This document shows, one piece after another, positions 18,597 through 27,015 of a stretch of DNA of 64,000 bases; positions within the stretch are counted from its first letter, which is position 1, and the number at the start of each line of letters is the position of its first letter. Source of the stretch: Streptomyces sp. B3I8. GTDB taxonomy: Bacteria; Actinomycetota; Actinomycetes; Streptomycetales; Streptomycetaceae. The notes under the pieces were generated by a model. That model saw nothing but the letters and a program-made list of their open reading frames with translations, searched no databases and was not told the DNA's origin. The stretch lies in NCBI RefSeq assembly GCF_030816915.1, contig NZ_JAUSYN010000002.1, forward strand, positions 2,059,501-2,123,500, given 5' to 3'. Made by a program: the position numbers and the translations under genes.

Positions 18597-18926
18597 ATCA
18601 ACTCCCAGAACGTGTAGGTCAGTTCGGGCTTGACATGCGGGTACCCCAGATCGGGTGGACAATCCTCCGCCGCGACACGGGTTTCCGGCCCCGGCCGCGC
18701 CGTCCCCCTCCGACAGCGCGGCCGCGGACCGCGATGTCCTCCGATCCACCGGCCACGCACAGGCCGTACGGAGGACATGACCCACTGTGACGCGCGGCCC
18801 GCCCCACCGGCGAGGGAACGACGTCCCCATCACCCGGATAGGCGAACCACGCCGCCTGCCCCCCATCGGATGCAGCGGCCCGGCCTCCGAACCCCGTCGG
18901 ATGTCGGCGGCCCGGCCCCCGCCCCG
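18597..18926. other. Intergenic region, no gene recognised
   Basis: 330 bp upstream of the small membrane protein and downstream of the MFS gene. The frames lack a start with a ribosome site and show no family resemblance. Confidence 0.5.
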
Positions 18927-20549
18927 TCAGATGTGCGCGCCCCCCGCTCCCGCCTCCGCGTTGTCCCCCCGCTTGGTGAGGAGGGCGACCAGCACCGCGA
19001 CCGCCGCGACGCCCGCGGCCACCAGGCAGGCCAGGCTCATCCCGGAGATGAACGTGTCGTGCGCGACGTCGGTGATCCTCGCGGCGACGTCCGCCGGGGT
19101 GCCCGGCTGCACGGGCGCGATGCCCTGCTGCACGGCCCCTGAGGCCTGGTCGAGCTGCTCGGGCGTGAGCGGCGGGAGCTTGGCGTCGGCCCAGTTGCCG
19201 GCGAACGTGTTGTCGACCTTGGAGGCCATCACGGCGCCCAGCACGGCCGTGCCGAGGCTGCCGCCGATCTGCATCGCGGCCTGCTGGAGTCCGCCGGCCA
19301 CACCGGACAGCTCCAGCGGGGCGTTGCCCACGATGACCTCGGTGGCGCCGACCATGACCGGCGCGAGCCCGAGGCCGAGCAGCGCGAACCACAGCGACAT
19401 GAGGCCGCTGCCGCTGTTCGCGTCGAGCCGTGACATGCCGAACATGGCGATCGCGGTGCACGCCATGCCACCGGCCAGCGGGATGCGCGGGCCGACCTTG
19501 GTGATCATCGCGCCGGCCAGCGGCGAGCCGACGATCATCATGCCGGTGAGCGGCAGCAGATGCGTACCGGCGTCGACCGGGCTCATCCCATGCACGTTCT
19601 GCAGGTAGAAGGTGACGAAGAACAGACCGCCGAGGAACGCGATGGCCATCAGCACCATCAGGACGACACCGGCCGAAAGCGGCACCGACCGGAACATCGC
19701 CAGCGGGATCAGCGGTTCCTCGACCCTGGTCTCCCAGAAGGCGAACAGGGCGAAGCCGATCAGCGAGCCGACGATGAAGGTCCAGGTCAGGCCGTCGCCC
19801 CAGCCCCAGGTCGGGGCCTTGATGAGTGCCCAGACCAGGCAGAACATCGCGGCGGACAGCAGCACGATGCCGAGGACGTCGAAGGAGCGCGGCGCGTTCT
19901 TCGCACGGTGGTCGACGAGGATCAGCAGGCCGAGGACGAGCGCGACGGCGCCGACCGGCACGTTGATGAAGAACACCGACTGCCAGCTGACGTGCTCGAC
20001 CAGCACACCGCCGAGGATCGGGCCGCCCGCGGTGGAGGCGCCGATGACCATGCCCCAGATGCCGATGGCCATGTTCAGCTTCTCGGCCGGGAAGGTGGCG
20101 CGCAGCAGGCCCAGCGCGGCCGGCATCAGCAGCGCGCCGAAGAGGCCCTGCAGGACCCGGAAGACGATGACGAACGCGATGCTGCTGGACAGCCCGATCG
20201 CGCCGGAGGACGTGGCGAAGCCGACCACGCCGATCAGGAACGTCTGGCGGTGCCCGAACCGGTCGCCGAGCTTGCCCGCGGTGATCAGGGAGACCGCGAG
20301 GGCGAGGAAGTAGGCGTTGGTGATCCACTGGACGTCGGCCAGGGTGGCGTCGAGGTCCTTGGCGATCGCGGGGTTGGCGATGGCCACGATGGTGCCGTCG
20401 AGGGCGACCATCATCACGCCGATCGCGACGGATATCAGGGTGAGCCACGGGTGGCCGCGCAGACCGGTGGTGGCGGGAGCGGAGTCGGACGGCGAGTCCG
20501 GGCCGTTGTCGCCGGGCCCCTTCGCCTCGACGGTGGGCTGACTAGTCAT
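18927..20549 (-). CDS. DHA2-family (EmrB/QacA-like) MFS drug exporter, 14 TM
   Basis: 540 aa. After a 30-residue polar head come about 14 hydrophobic spans. Landmarks: VAIGVMMVALDGTIVAIANPA (TM1, the D-T/I-V motif of DHA2), QWITNAYFLALA, GKLGDRFGHRQTF (motif A), GRILGGVLVEH-like GPILGGVLVEHVSW (motif C) and QIGGSLGTAVLGAVM. It is a proton-driven exporter of hydrophobic or cationic compounds in the plasma membrane. It is divergent from a TetR regulator, the usual pair for a self-controlled exporter. The C terminus is short and acidic (NAEAGAGGAHI). Confidence 0.93.
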   Translation of the reverse strand: MTSQPTVEAKGPGDNGPDSPSDSAPATTGLRGHPWLTLISVAIGVMMVALDGTIVAIANPAIAKDLDATLADVQWITNAYFLALAVSLITAGKLGDRFGHRQTFLIGVVGFATSSGAIGLSSSIAFVIVFRVLQGLFGALLMPAALGLLRATFPAEKLNMAIGIWGMVIGASTAGGPILGGVLVEHVSWQSVFFINVPVGAVALVLGLLILVDHRAKNAPRSFDVLGIVLLSAAMFCLVWALIKAPTWGWGDGLTWTFIVGSLIGFALFAFWETRVEEPLIPLAMFRSVPLSAGVVLMVLMAIAFLGGLFFVTFYLQNVHGMSPVDAGTHLLPLTGMMIVGSPLAGAMITKVGPRIPLAGGMACTAIAMFGMSRLDANSGSGLMSLWFALLGLGLAPVMVGATEVIVGNAPLELSGVAGGLQQAAMQIGGSLGTAVLGAVMASKVDNTFAGNWADAKLPPLTPEQLDQASGAVQQGIAPVQPGTPADVAARITDVAHDTFISGMSLACLVAAGVAAVAVLVALLTKRGDNAEAGAGGAHI

Positions 20550-20555
20550 GCCGTG

Positions 20556-20613
20556 AGGCTAGTGACAGCCACTGACAAGTGACAAACCGATTCAGATGCC
20601 GGTAACTGACAAG
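20556..20613 (-). promoter_or_regulatory. Candidate MFS promoter and TetR operator repeats
   Basis: On the minus strand TTGTCA (20585-20580), an 18-nt spacer and TAGCCT (20561-20556) could place the transcript start at or next to the ATG, giving a leaderless mRNA. ACTGACAAG is repeated directly at 20571-20579 and 20605-20613 with AGTGACA between, plausible TetR half-sites. Confidence 0.35.
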
Positions 20614-20683
20614 ATGGCGACGGGCAGGCGGCGCATCCGCGGCGGATACCCTGACCTGGCGCGACGAGAGGACGACGACCGCC

Positions 20684-21340
20684 ATGCACTCGGGATCCAG
20701 CACGGCACTCGACACGGCACCCCGGCCCGGGTTGCGTGAACGGAAGAAGCAGCGCACGCGCGACACGCTGCTGCGCCGGGGGCTGGAGCTGTTCACCACC
20801 CAGGGCTACGAGCACACGACCGTCGACGAGATCGCCGAGGCCGTCGACGTCTCGCAGCGGACCTTCTTCCGCTACTTCGCGGGCAAGGAGGATCTCGTCT
20901 TCTTCGTGCAGGACGTGGTCGAGTCGCACTTCCTCGCGGAGTTCCGCCGGCGTCCGGCCGCGGAGGCGCCGGTGGAGTCGCTGCGGCAGGCGGTGCTGGC
21001 CGGCTGGGACCGCATCGGGGAGGCGATCGAGGAGCTGGTCCCCGTCGAACTGCATCTGCGGACCTACCAGTTGATCGGGGAGACTCCGGCGCTGCTGGCG
21101 ATCCACCTGCGGCGCTCGGCCGAGTGGGAGGAGCAGATCACCCGGATCGTCGCCGCGCGGGAGGACGTCGACCCGGACACCGACCCCCGCCCCCGGGTCG
21201 CGGTCGCGCTCTTCGGTGGTGTGATGAGAGTCACGGAGCGGATGTGGTCCACGGGCGGCGACATCAGCGTGGCGGCGATGCGGGAGCTGACCGTGCGGCA
21301 CCTGGACGCGATCGGACCGGCGCTCGCCCGCAGTTGGTGA
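20684..21340 (+). CDS. TetR-family repressor, divergent from exporter
   Basis: 218 aa. The N-terminal HTH reads RERKKQRTRDTLLRRGLELFTTQGYE then TTVDEIAEAVDVSQRTFFRYFAGKEDLV, a canonical TetR_N. The C-terminal ligand domain is helical and ends VRHLDAIGPALARSW. It probably represses the adjacent MFS gene and itself, with release by an exporter substrate. The 134-bp divergent region has direct ACTGACAAG repeats. Confidence 0.92.
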   Translation: MHSGSSTALDTAPRPGLRERKKQRTRDTLLRRGLELFTTQGYEHTTVDEIAEAVDVSQRTFFRYFAGKEDLVFFVQDVVESHFLAEFRRRPAAEAPVESLRQAVLAGWDRIGEAIEELVPVELHLRTYQLIGETPALLAIHLRRSAEWEEQITRIVAAREDVDPDTDPRPRVAVALFGGVMRVTERMWSTGGDISVAAMRELTVRHLDAIGPALARSW

Positions 21341-21490
21341 GGGACACCGCGGCCACCCGCCCTCCCGGCTCGGCCCGAGGACTGACGGCCGCTCACCGAA
21401 CGTGTGTATGCCACAGATTCCCGACCGGAAACGTGAGACGCGTCACTCGGCCGACGCGAGACCGTCCCGTTCTCCTAGTGTGTCCTCCCA

Positions 21491-22720
21491 GTGACTTCCT
21501 TCGACCCCTCCCCCCAACTCAACGTCTGGCGTGCGACCCTCGCGTTGGCCGTGGTGTTCGTGATGCTGGCGACCACCGGCTGGACCGCCGTGCGCGGTCA
21601 CCGGGCCACCACGGCGCTGCAGTCCTCGATCTCCTCGTGGGAGCACGGCCGGCTGGCCGGGCACCGACTGCCGGACCCCGACGCGCCGCCCGCCCGGCTC
21701 GCCCGGTTCTTCTCCTCTCTCGACGCCGGCCAGCGCTCCGGGCTCGCCCACCGCTATCCGCTCGCCGTGGGCAACATGAACGGGGCGCCGGTCGAACTGC
21801 GCTACGCGGCGAACCGGATCGCGCTCACCCGCCAGCGCGCTCTCGAACAGAAACGGACGCACGACGTCCGGCTGTCGGCCCTCGGCCATCAGGAGGCGCG
21901 CCGCCTCATGCACCAGTTCGACACGCTGCTGCGGCCCGGCCGGCAGGTCCTCGCGTTCGACCCCGCGGGGTCGGGCCGGATCGCCGAGGTCTTCGGCGAC
22001 CTCAGCCGCGCCGACCGGGTCTCCCTCGTCGTCCCCGGCGTCGACACCGACCTGCTCACCTTCCAGCGCACCGACCGCGCGTACTCCGCCCCCGTCGGCA
22101 TGGCGAAGTCGCTGTACGCGGCGGAACGCACGGCAGAACGCACGGCGGGCAACGGGACGCGGACGGCGGTGATCGCCTGGGCCGACTACACCGCGCCCGC
22201 CGGCCTCGGCATCGAGGCCGCCACGGCGATGCGCGCCTCGGCCGGCGCGGTCCGGCTCAACGCCCTGCTGCGGGCGCTGCCCGGCCGGGCCCCCGTCGCG
22301 CTGTACTGCCACAGTTACGGCTCGGTGGTGTGCGGGGTCGCCGCCCGCCACCTGCCCGCGCGGGTCTCCGACATCGCGGTGGCCGGCAGTCCCGGCATGC
22401 GGACCGGGACCGCCGCCGGGCTCGGCACCTCGGCCCGGGTCTGGGCGATGCGGGACGCCGACGACTGGATCCAGGACGTGCCCTACCTGGAGTTCGGCGG
22501 CCTCGGCCACGGCGCCGACCCGGTCTCCGGCGGCTTCGGCGCCCGGGTGCTGTCGGCACGGGGCGCGAAGGGACACGCCGGGTATTTCGTACCGGGCACC
22601 GACAGCCTGCGGAACTTCGCCGGCATCGGCGTAGGGGCGTACGACACGGTGGCGTGCGCCCATGACAACGACGGATGCCGGGCGGGTTTGTCCGGCACGA
22701 CGACGGCCGGACGCGCGTAG
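21491..22720 (+). CDS. DUF1023-type alpha/beta hydrolase, membrane-anchored
   Basis: 409 aa from a GTG. A signal-anchor (TLALAVVFVMLATTGWTAV, about residues 17-35) precedes the catalytic region. The core is VLAFDPAGSGRIAEVFGDL, VSLVVPGVDTDL, VALYCHSYGSVVCGVAARH (nucleophile Ser in C-H-S-Y-G) and IAVAGSPGMR, all typical of actinobacterial DUF1023/Abhydrolase_8 proteins. It is probably extracytoplasmic, with esterase or lipase activity inferred from the fold only. No partner is obvious. Confidence 0.85.
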   Translation: MTSFDPSPQLNVWRATLALAVVFVMLATTGWTAVRGHRATTALQSSISSWEHGRLAGHRLPDPDAPPARLARFFSSLDAGQRSGLAHRYPLAVGNMNGAPVELRYAANRIALTRQRALEQKRTHDVRLSALGHQEARRLMHQFDTLLRPGRQVLAFDPAGSGRIAEVFGDLSRADRVSLVVPGVDTDLLTFQRTDRAYSAPVGMAKSLYAAERTAERTAGNGTRTAVIAWADYTAPAGLGIEAATAMRASAGAVRLNALLRALPGRAPVALYCHSYGSVVCGVAARHLPARVSDIAVAGSPGMRTGTAAGLGTSARVWAMRDADDWIQDVPYLEFGGLGHGADPVSGGFGARVLSARGAKGHAGYFVPGTDSLRNFAGIGVGAYDTVACAHDNDGCRAGLSGTTTAGRA

Positions 22721-22765
22721 AGAAGCAGGAATTGCGGTCTGCCGGGGGAGGCGACGGAGGGACGC

Positions 22766-23659
22766 ATGCCGCATACGATGAGCCGCATGGGTGACGTACT
22801 GACCGGATTTCACGCCGCTTGGGAATTCGAGTCCGAATCCGTGCGCATCCGCTTCGAACGGGGGATTCGTACGCCGAAGCTGTTCCAGGCGCTCGGCGCG
22901 CGCGACGTCCCCGTGGAAGCGATCGCGGGGGTGACACTGACGCCGGGCCGGCGCGGCACCGTGGTGCTGCGCGTGGTGCCCAGGCCCGGCGCCGATCCGC
23001 TGATGGACGCGGCCGCGGGCCAGCTCAAGGAGGGGTGCGACCCCTACCGGCTGGTGCTCCCCGCCGACCGCGAGACGCTCGCCGAGTACTACGCGGACGA
23101 GATACGGGCCCTGCTCCCGGACGACCCCGAGCAGCGCGCGGCACCGGCCGAGGCGTACCTCGTGGCCCCGCCGCAGGGGCCCCGGCACTTCAAGGCGTAC
23201 GACGGGAAGGCGTCGTTCGACGGCACGACGGTGTCGTTCCGCTGGTCCTGGACGGGCGCCTCCTCCGCGAAGTGGAAGGCGGGCGACCAGCGCTATCCGG
23301 TGGGCTCACTGAGCGGCGTGGAGTGGCACTCGCCCGAGGTCCTGGAGGGTCATCTCCGGCTGCTGCCGCGCGGGGAGGCCACGCCGCCTGCCGCCGTCCA
23401 GCCGGACCAGGACCCGGCGGCCGTCGTCTTCGGTCTGGGCTACGGCCCGGTGCACGAGTCGCTGCCGTTCGCGGCGGCGGTGCTGGCGGCCGTCCGGGAG
23501 GCCGGTCCGGCACCGGAGCCGGTCCTCGCGGGCGCCCACCGCCGCGACCCGGCGGACATCGCCGACCGCATCCGCCACCTGGGCGAACTCCACGAGGCGG
23601 GCCTCGTCACGGACGAGGAGTTCTCGGCGAAGAAGGCGGAGCTGCTGGCGCAGCTGTAG
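22766..23659 (+). CDS. DUF4429 / SHOCT-domain protein
   Basis: 297 aa from the ATG after GGAGGGACG; a start at 22787 (MGDVLTGFHAAW) is also possible. Two DUF4429-like beta domains (VRIRFERGIRTPKLFQALG...IAGVTLTPGRRGTVVLRVV and ASFDGTTVSFRWSWTGAS) are followed by a C-terminal SHOCT helix pair: ADRIRHLGELHEAGLVTDEEF then SAKKAELLAQL. This resembles PH-like bacterial proteins. Function is unknown. The last 53 nt overlap the 3' end of the convergent MerR gene. Confidence 0.82.
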   Translation: MPHTMSRMGDVLTGFHAAWEFESESVRIRFERGIRTPKLFQALGARDVPVEAIAGVTLTPGRRGTVVLRVVPRPGADPLMDAAAGQLKEGCDPYRLVLPADRETLAEYYADEIRALLPDDPEQRAAPAEAYLVAPPQGPRHFKAYDGKASFDGTTVSFRWSWTGASSAKWKAGDQRYPVGSLSGVEWHSPEVLEGHLRLLPRGEATPPAAVQPDQDPAAVVFGLGYGPVHESLPFAAAVLAAVREAGPAPEPVLAGAHRRDPADIADRIRHLGELHEAGLVTDEEFSAKKAELLAQL

Positions 23660-24239
23660 GGGACGCCGACCGCGCCTCCTCCCACTGGCCTCCGTGCTCC
23701 CCGTAGAACGCCAGCTTGTGGTCCAGTACGGCGAGGGTGTCCCGCAGCTCCCTGATGCGCGCCAGCACGTCCCGCCGCGTCGACTCCAGGAGCGCGTACC
23801 GCTCCCCGTAGGTGTGCGGCCCCTCGCGCACGAGTTCGGCGTACCGCACCATGTCGGCCACCGGCATGCCCGTGAGCCGGAGCGCGCCGACGAGCGTGAG
23901 CCATTCCAGGTCGCGGTTGCTGTACCGGCGCTGCCCGGTGTGGGACCGGTCCACGTGCGGCATCAGCCCGATCCGCTCGTACCAGCGCAGGGTGTGCGCC
24001 GACAGGCCGGTGACGGCGACGACCTCGCTGATCGTGTACTGGTCCTGCCCGTCGGGCCGCCGGAGCGAGGCGGGCGGCGCGGGTGAGGCGGGCAGCGCGG
24101 GTGAGGCGGGCGGCGCGGCACAACTGTCGACCCCGGGACTACTGGAACCGCTGGGACCGTGGGGACTGCTGGGGCTGGTGGCACGTCGGGGTTCATGTCC
24201 GGTCTCACGTCGGGTCTCCGTCACCGTCATGACGGCCAC
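23607..24239 (-). CDS. MerR-family regulator with Pro-rich N-terminal extension
   Basis: 210 aa. The HTH starts only at about residue 67 (QYTISEVVAVTGLSAHTLRW YERIGLMP, RRYSNRDLEWLTLVGALRLTGM), followed by the dimerisation helix YALLESTRRDVLARIRELRD. There are no metal-binding cysteines after it, so it is of the small-molecule type. The first 60 residues are low complexity and include an 18-bp triplicated DNA segment. The ATG at 24239 or 24230 is the only good start. Its 3' end overlaps the convergent DUF4429 gene by 53 nt. Confidence 0.85.
   Translation of the reverse strand: MAVMTVTETRRETGHEPRRATSPSSPHGPSGSSSPGVDSCAAPPASPALPASPAPPASLRRPDGQDQYTISEVVAVTGLSAHTLRWYERIGLMPHVDRSHTGQRRYSNRDLEWLTLVGALRLTGMPVADMVRYAELVREGPHTYGERYALLESTRRDVLARIRELRDTLAVLDHKLAFYGEHGGQWEEARSASPTAAPAAPPSSPRTPRP
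24067..24120. repeat. Three tandem 18-bp units within the merR 5' coding region
   Basis: Three near-identical 18-bp units (GAGGCGGGCGGCGCGGGT type) encode the PASPALPASPAPPAS segment of the MerR extension. The period is a multiple of three, so copy changes would keep the frame. Confidence 0.9.
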
Positions 24240-24347
24240 GCTAGAACGTTGGAGTGCACTCCAGGCAAGTCACCCACGCGGGCCGCGGCGGAACGGTGCC
24301 GGAAAACCCGGCGACGGGCTCCGGCCTCCCCCGCTACGGTGCGGCCC

Positions 24348-24851
24348 ATGAGCCTCGTACGCCGTGCCGAACCCGAGGACGCGGAGGAAGTCCTGCGTCT
24401 GCGCCAGGTCATGCTCGACTCCGTGCACCCCGCGGCCCCCTCCGGTTCCGCGAAGCAGCCCGCGGACTGGCAGGCGGAGTCCCTGCCGACCCTGCGCGCC
24501 CGGCTGGCCGCGCCCGACGCCGACTCCGCCGCCTTCGCCGCCTTCGTCGTGGACCACCCCGCCCCCGAGCGCCCCGGCATGCTGGCCGCCCTCGTCGTCG
24601 GGACGATGGAGTACCGGATAGGCAGGTCGGGGAACCCGCACGGCCGGGTCGGGCACGTCTTCAGCGTGGCCACCGACCCCGGCGTGCGCCGGCGCGGCTA
24701 CGCGCGGGCGTGCATGGAGGCGCTGCTGGACTGGTTCCGGGAGACCGGCGCCGTGCAGGTGGACCTGAACGCGTCGGCGGCGGCCGAGCCGCTCTACGCG
24801 TCCCTCGGCTTCGTCCGCAAACCGGACCCGAGCATGCGGTTGCAGCTCTGA
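24348..24851 (+). CDS. GNAT-family N-acetyltransferase
   Basis: 167 aa. Motif A is HVFSVATDPGVRRRGYARACMEALL (acetyl-CoA pyrophosphate loop R-R-x-G-x-A). Motif B/end is VDLNASAAAEPLYASLGFVR. The N-terminal RRAEPEDAEEVLRLRQVML is the usual first strand-helix. It is cytosolic and the acceptor is unknown. Monocistronic context; divergent from merR. Confidence 0.9.
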   Translation: MSLVRRAEPEDAEEVLRLRQVMLDSVHPAAPSGSAKQPADWQAESLPTLRARLAAPDADSAAFAAFVVDHPAPERPGMLAALVVGTMEYRIGRSGNPHGRVGHVFSVATDPGVRRRGYARACMEALLDWFRETGAVQVDLNASAAAEPLYASLGFVRKPDPSMRLQL

Positions 24852-24924
24852 GACCGGCGGCAGGGCGCGGCGGTGTGCGGCCCCTCGGTGAGAGGGCGCC
24901 CGCGCCCCGCATAGTCTCGTGGGC

Positions 24925-25770
24925 ATGTCTTCGCACAGCTCTCCGCACAGCTCCTTGCGCAGCCTGACGCTGATCGACACCTGGCCGGTGCCGGCCGCCG
25001 CGGCGGCCGTCGTCCGCGCGGACGGCACCGTGCTCGGCACGCACGGCCCGGTCGACCACCGCTTCCCGCTGGCGTCGGTGACCAAGCCGCTCGCGGCGTA
25101 CGCGGCGCTGGTCGCGTACGAGGAGGGCGCCGTCGAGCTGGACGAACCGGCCGGGCCGCCCGGGGCGACGGTCCGCCATCTCCTCGCCCACACCTCCGGC
25201 CTCGCCTTCGACGAGCCCCGCACGACCTCCGCGCCCGGGGAGCGCCGGCTGTACTCCAACGCGGGCTTCGAGGCGCTGGGCGACCACGTGGCGAAGGCGG
25301 CGGACATGCCGTTCGCGGAGTACGCGCGCCAGGCGGTGCTGGAGCCGCTGGGCATGACGTCGACGACGCTGACCGGCTCCCCCGCGAAGGACGGCGTCTC
25401 GACCGTGGCCGACCTGGTCCGCTTCGCGGCGGAGGTGCAGTCGCCGCGGCTCCTGGACCCGCGCACGGTGGCGGAGGCGATGACGGTGCAGTACCCCGGC
25501 ACGAAGGGCGTCCTGCCGGGCTACGGTCACCAGAACCCCAACGACTGGGGTCTGGGCTTCGAGATCCGCGACGGCAAGTCCCCGCACTGGACCGGCGCCT
25601 CCTCCTCGCCCCGCACCTTCGGCCACTTCGGCCAGTCGGGCACGTTCCTGTGGATCGACCCGGTGGCGGGCGCCGCGTGCGTGGCCCTGACGGACCGCGC
25701 GTTCGGCCCGTGGGCGGTCGAGGCGTGGCCCCCGTTCACGGACGCGGTACTGGGCGAACTGCGCGGCTGA
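24925..25770 (+). CDS. Beta-lactamase-family serine hydrolase
   Basis: 281 aa; a GTG two codons upstream (24919) is an alternative start. The SxxK motif is ASVTKPLAAYAAL and the Y-x-N motif is YSNAGFEALG. HFGQSGTFLWIDP near the C terminus replaces the KTG triad, as in class C/esterase-type members. There is no signal peptide, so it is likely cytosolic. Substrate could be an ester or D-amino acid peptide; a true beta-lactamase role is not implied. Confidence 0.88.
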   Translation: MSSHSSPHSSLRSLTLIDTWPVPAAAAAVVRADGTVLGTHGPVDHRFPLASVTKPLAAYAALVAYEEGAVELDEPAGPPGATVRHLLAHTSGLAFDEPRTTSAPGERRLYSNAGFEALGDHVAKAADMPFAEYARQAVLEPLGMTSTTLTGSPAKDGVSTVADLVRFAAEVQSPRLLDPRTVAEAMTVQYPGTKGVLPGYGHQNPNDWGLGFEIRDGKSPHWTGASSSPRTFGHFGQSGTFLWIDPVAGAACVALTDRAFGPWAVEAWPPFTDAVLGELRG

Positions 25771-25788
25771 GGCCCGGCCCCTGCGGGC

Positions 25789-26103
25789 TCAGTGCACGAC
25801 CTTCAGTCCGGCCACGCATCCCACGATGCCGGCCAGGAGCAGCAGCTTGACCGGGGTGGCGGACTCACCGCCGAAGACCATCGCGTAGCTCGCGGTGAGC
25901 ACCGCCCCGATCCCTACCCAGACCGCGTACCCGGTCCCCACGGGCACGGTCCGCAGCGCGTACGCCAGCCCGCTCATGCTCAGCCCGAGCCCGCCGAAGA
26001 AGACGACACTCGGCAGCAGCCTGCTGAACCCCTCCGACCTGTCGAGCGCGGTGGCCCACACCGCCTCCAGCACCCCGGACACCACGAGCACGACCCACGC
26101 CAC
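25789..26103 (-). CDS. SMR-family exporter, SugE/Gdx-like
   Basis: 104 aa with the start set at the GTG giving MAWVVLVVSGVLEAVWATAL, 9 nt after GGAGG; this is the standard SMR length. Four membrane spans are visible. The key glutamate is in SGVLEAVWA (residue 13), and SEGFSRLLPS with VPVGTGYAVWVGIGAV matches the SugE/Gdx subgroup, known for guanidinium or quaternary ammonium export. It is encoded alone, so it probably acts as a dual-topology homodimer. The 149-nt leader can form a small hairpin. Confidence 0.88.
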   Translation of the reverse strand: MAWVVLVVSGVLEAVWATALDRSEGFSRLLPSVVFFGGLGLSMSGLAYALRTVPVGTGYAVWVGIGAVLTASYAMVFGGESATPVKLLLLAGIVGCVAGLKVVH

Positions 26104-26252
26104 AACGACCACACCCTCCGGCGTCGTCTTGTCCTGACTGGGTACGGCGCGTCTCGTCCAGGAGCCGGTCGTGGCTCTGTGGCCCACTGTCGCACGTCCG
26201 TGCCTGCGCACGCCCTCCCACGGCTCTCCCTGCCGGGACACCGGGGTGTCGC

Positions 26253-26966
26253 TCAGGGGCGGCGTGGGGGCTGCGGGGCGGTCGGGGTGACCAGTCCGTG
26301 GCGCCATGCCCAGGCGATCAGCGCGCCCCGGTCCTCCAGGGCGAGTTTGGACAGGATGTGGTTGAGGTGCGTCTTGACCGTGGCCTCGCCGACCACCATC
26401 TCGCGGGCCACCTGGCGGTTGTTGAGCCCGTCCGCCACGAGGCGTACGACGTCGATCTCCCGGCGGGTGAGTCCGTCGGCCCCGGGGGGAAGGGCGGACG
26501 GCGGAGCGGGGGCGGGAGCCTGGACGGACACAGGTGGGGCCGGCTCCTCGACGACGAGCTGGACGAGCCGGCGCTGCACCGCGGGATCCAGCGCGGTGCG
26601 GCCGGCGGCCACCTCGCGGACCGCGGCCAGCAGCGCCTCGCCGGTGACGTCCTTGGTCAGATAACCCGCGGCGCCGGCCCGCAGCGCGGGTATCACCGCG
26701 TCGTCGTCGGCGTACGTCGTGAGGATCAGCACCCGGACCCCGAGATCCGCGGCGAGCACCTCGGCGGTCACCCCGGCGCCGTCGAGCCCCGGCATCCGCA
26801 GGTCGACCAGGGCGACGTCGGGCCGCAGCTCGGCGGCGAGCCGCACGGCCCCGTGCCCGTCCGCGGCCTGGCCGACCACCTCGATGCCGTCGGCCGAGGA
26901 CAGCAACAGCACGACCCCGTCCCGCACCACCGCCTGGTCGTCGGCGACCAGCACCCGAATCGTCAT
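26253..26966 (-). CDS. NarL/FixJ-type response regulator
   Basis: 237 aa, start ATG after GGGAGGC. Receiver domain: acidic pair D9/D10, phospho-acceptor Asp55 in VALVDLRMPG, and K in GYLTKDV. A Pro/Ala linker of about 30 residues leads to the LuxR HTH (LTRREIDVVRLVADGLNNRQV and VGEATVKTHLNHILSKLAL). It is transcribed from the same operon as the histidine kinase upstream, 49 nt apart. The target genes are unknown; the neighbouring SMR and membrane genes are candidates. Confidence 0.95.
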   Translation of the reverse strand: MTIRVLVADDQAVVRDGVVLLLSSADGIEVVGQAADGHGAVRLAAELRPDVALVDLRMPGLDGAGVTAEVLAADLGVRVLILTTYADDDAVIPALRAGAAGYLTKDVTGEALLAAVREVAAGRTALDPAVQRRLVQLVVEEPAPPVSVQAPAPAPPSALPPGADGLTRREIDVVRLVADGLNNRQVAREMVVGEATVKTHLNHILSKLALEDRGALIAWAWRHGLVTPTAPQPPRRP

Positions 26967-27015
26967 GCGCCCGCCTCCCTGCCGGGGCCGGGCGCCCCGA
27001 CGGCGACCGGTCCGT

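Noticed and set aside
18628..18660. TTGACA-like box upstream on the plus strand
   Set aside because: No suitable -10 at the right distance and no plus-strand gene follows.
24925..25770. Antibiotic-resistance beta-lactamase
   Set aside because: No signal peptide and no KTG triad; it fits the wider serine hydrolase family instead.
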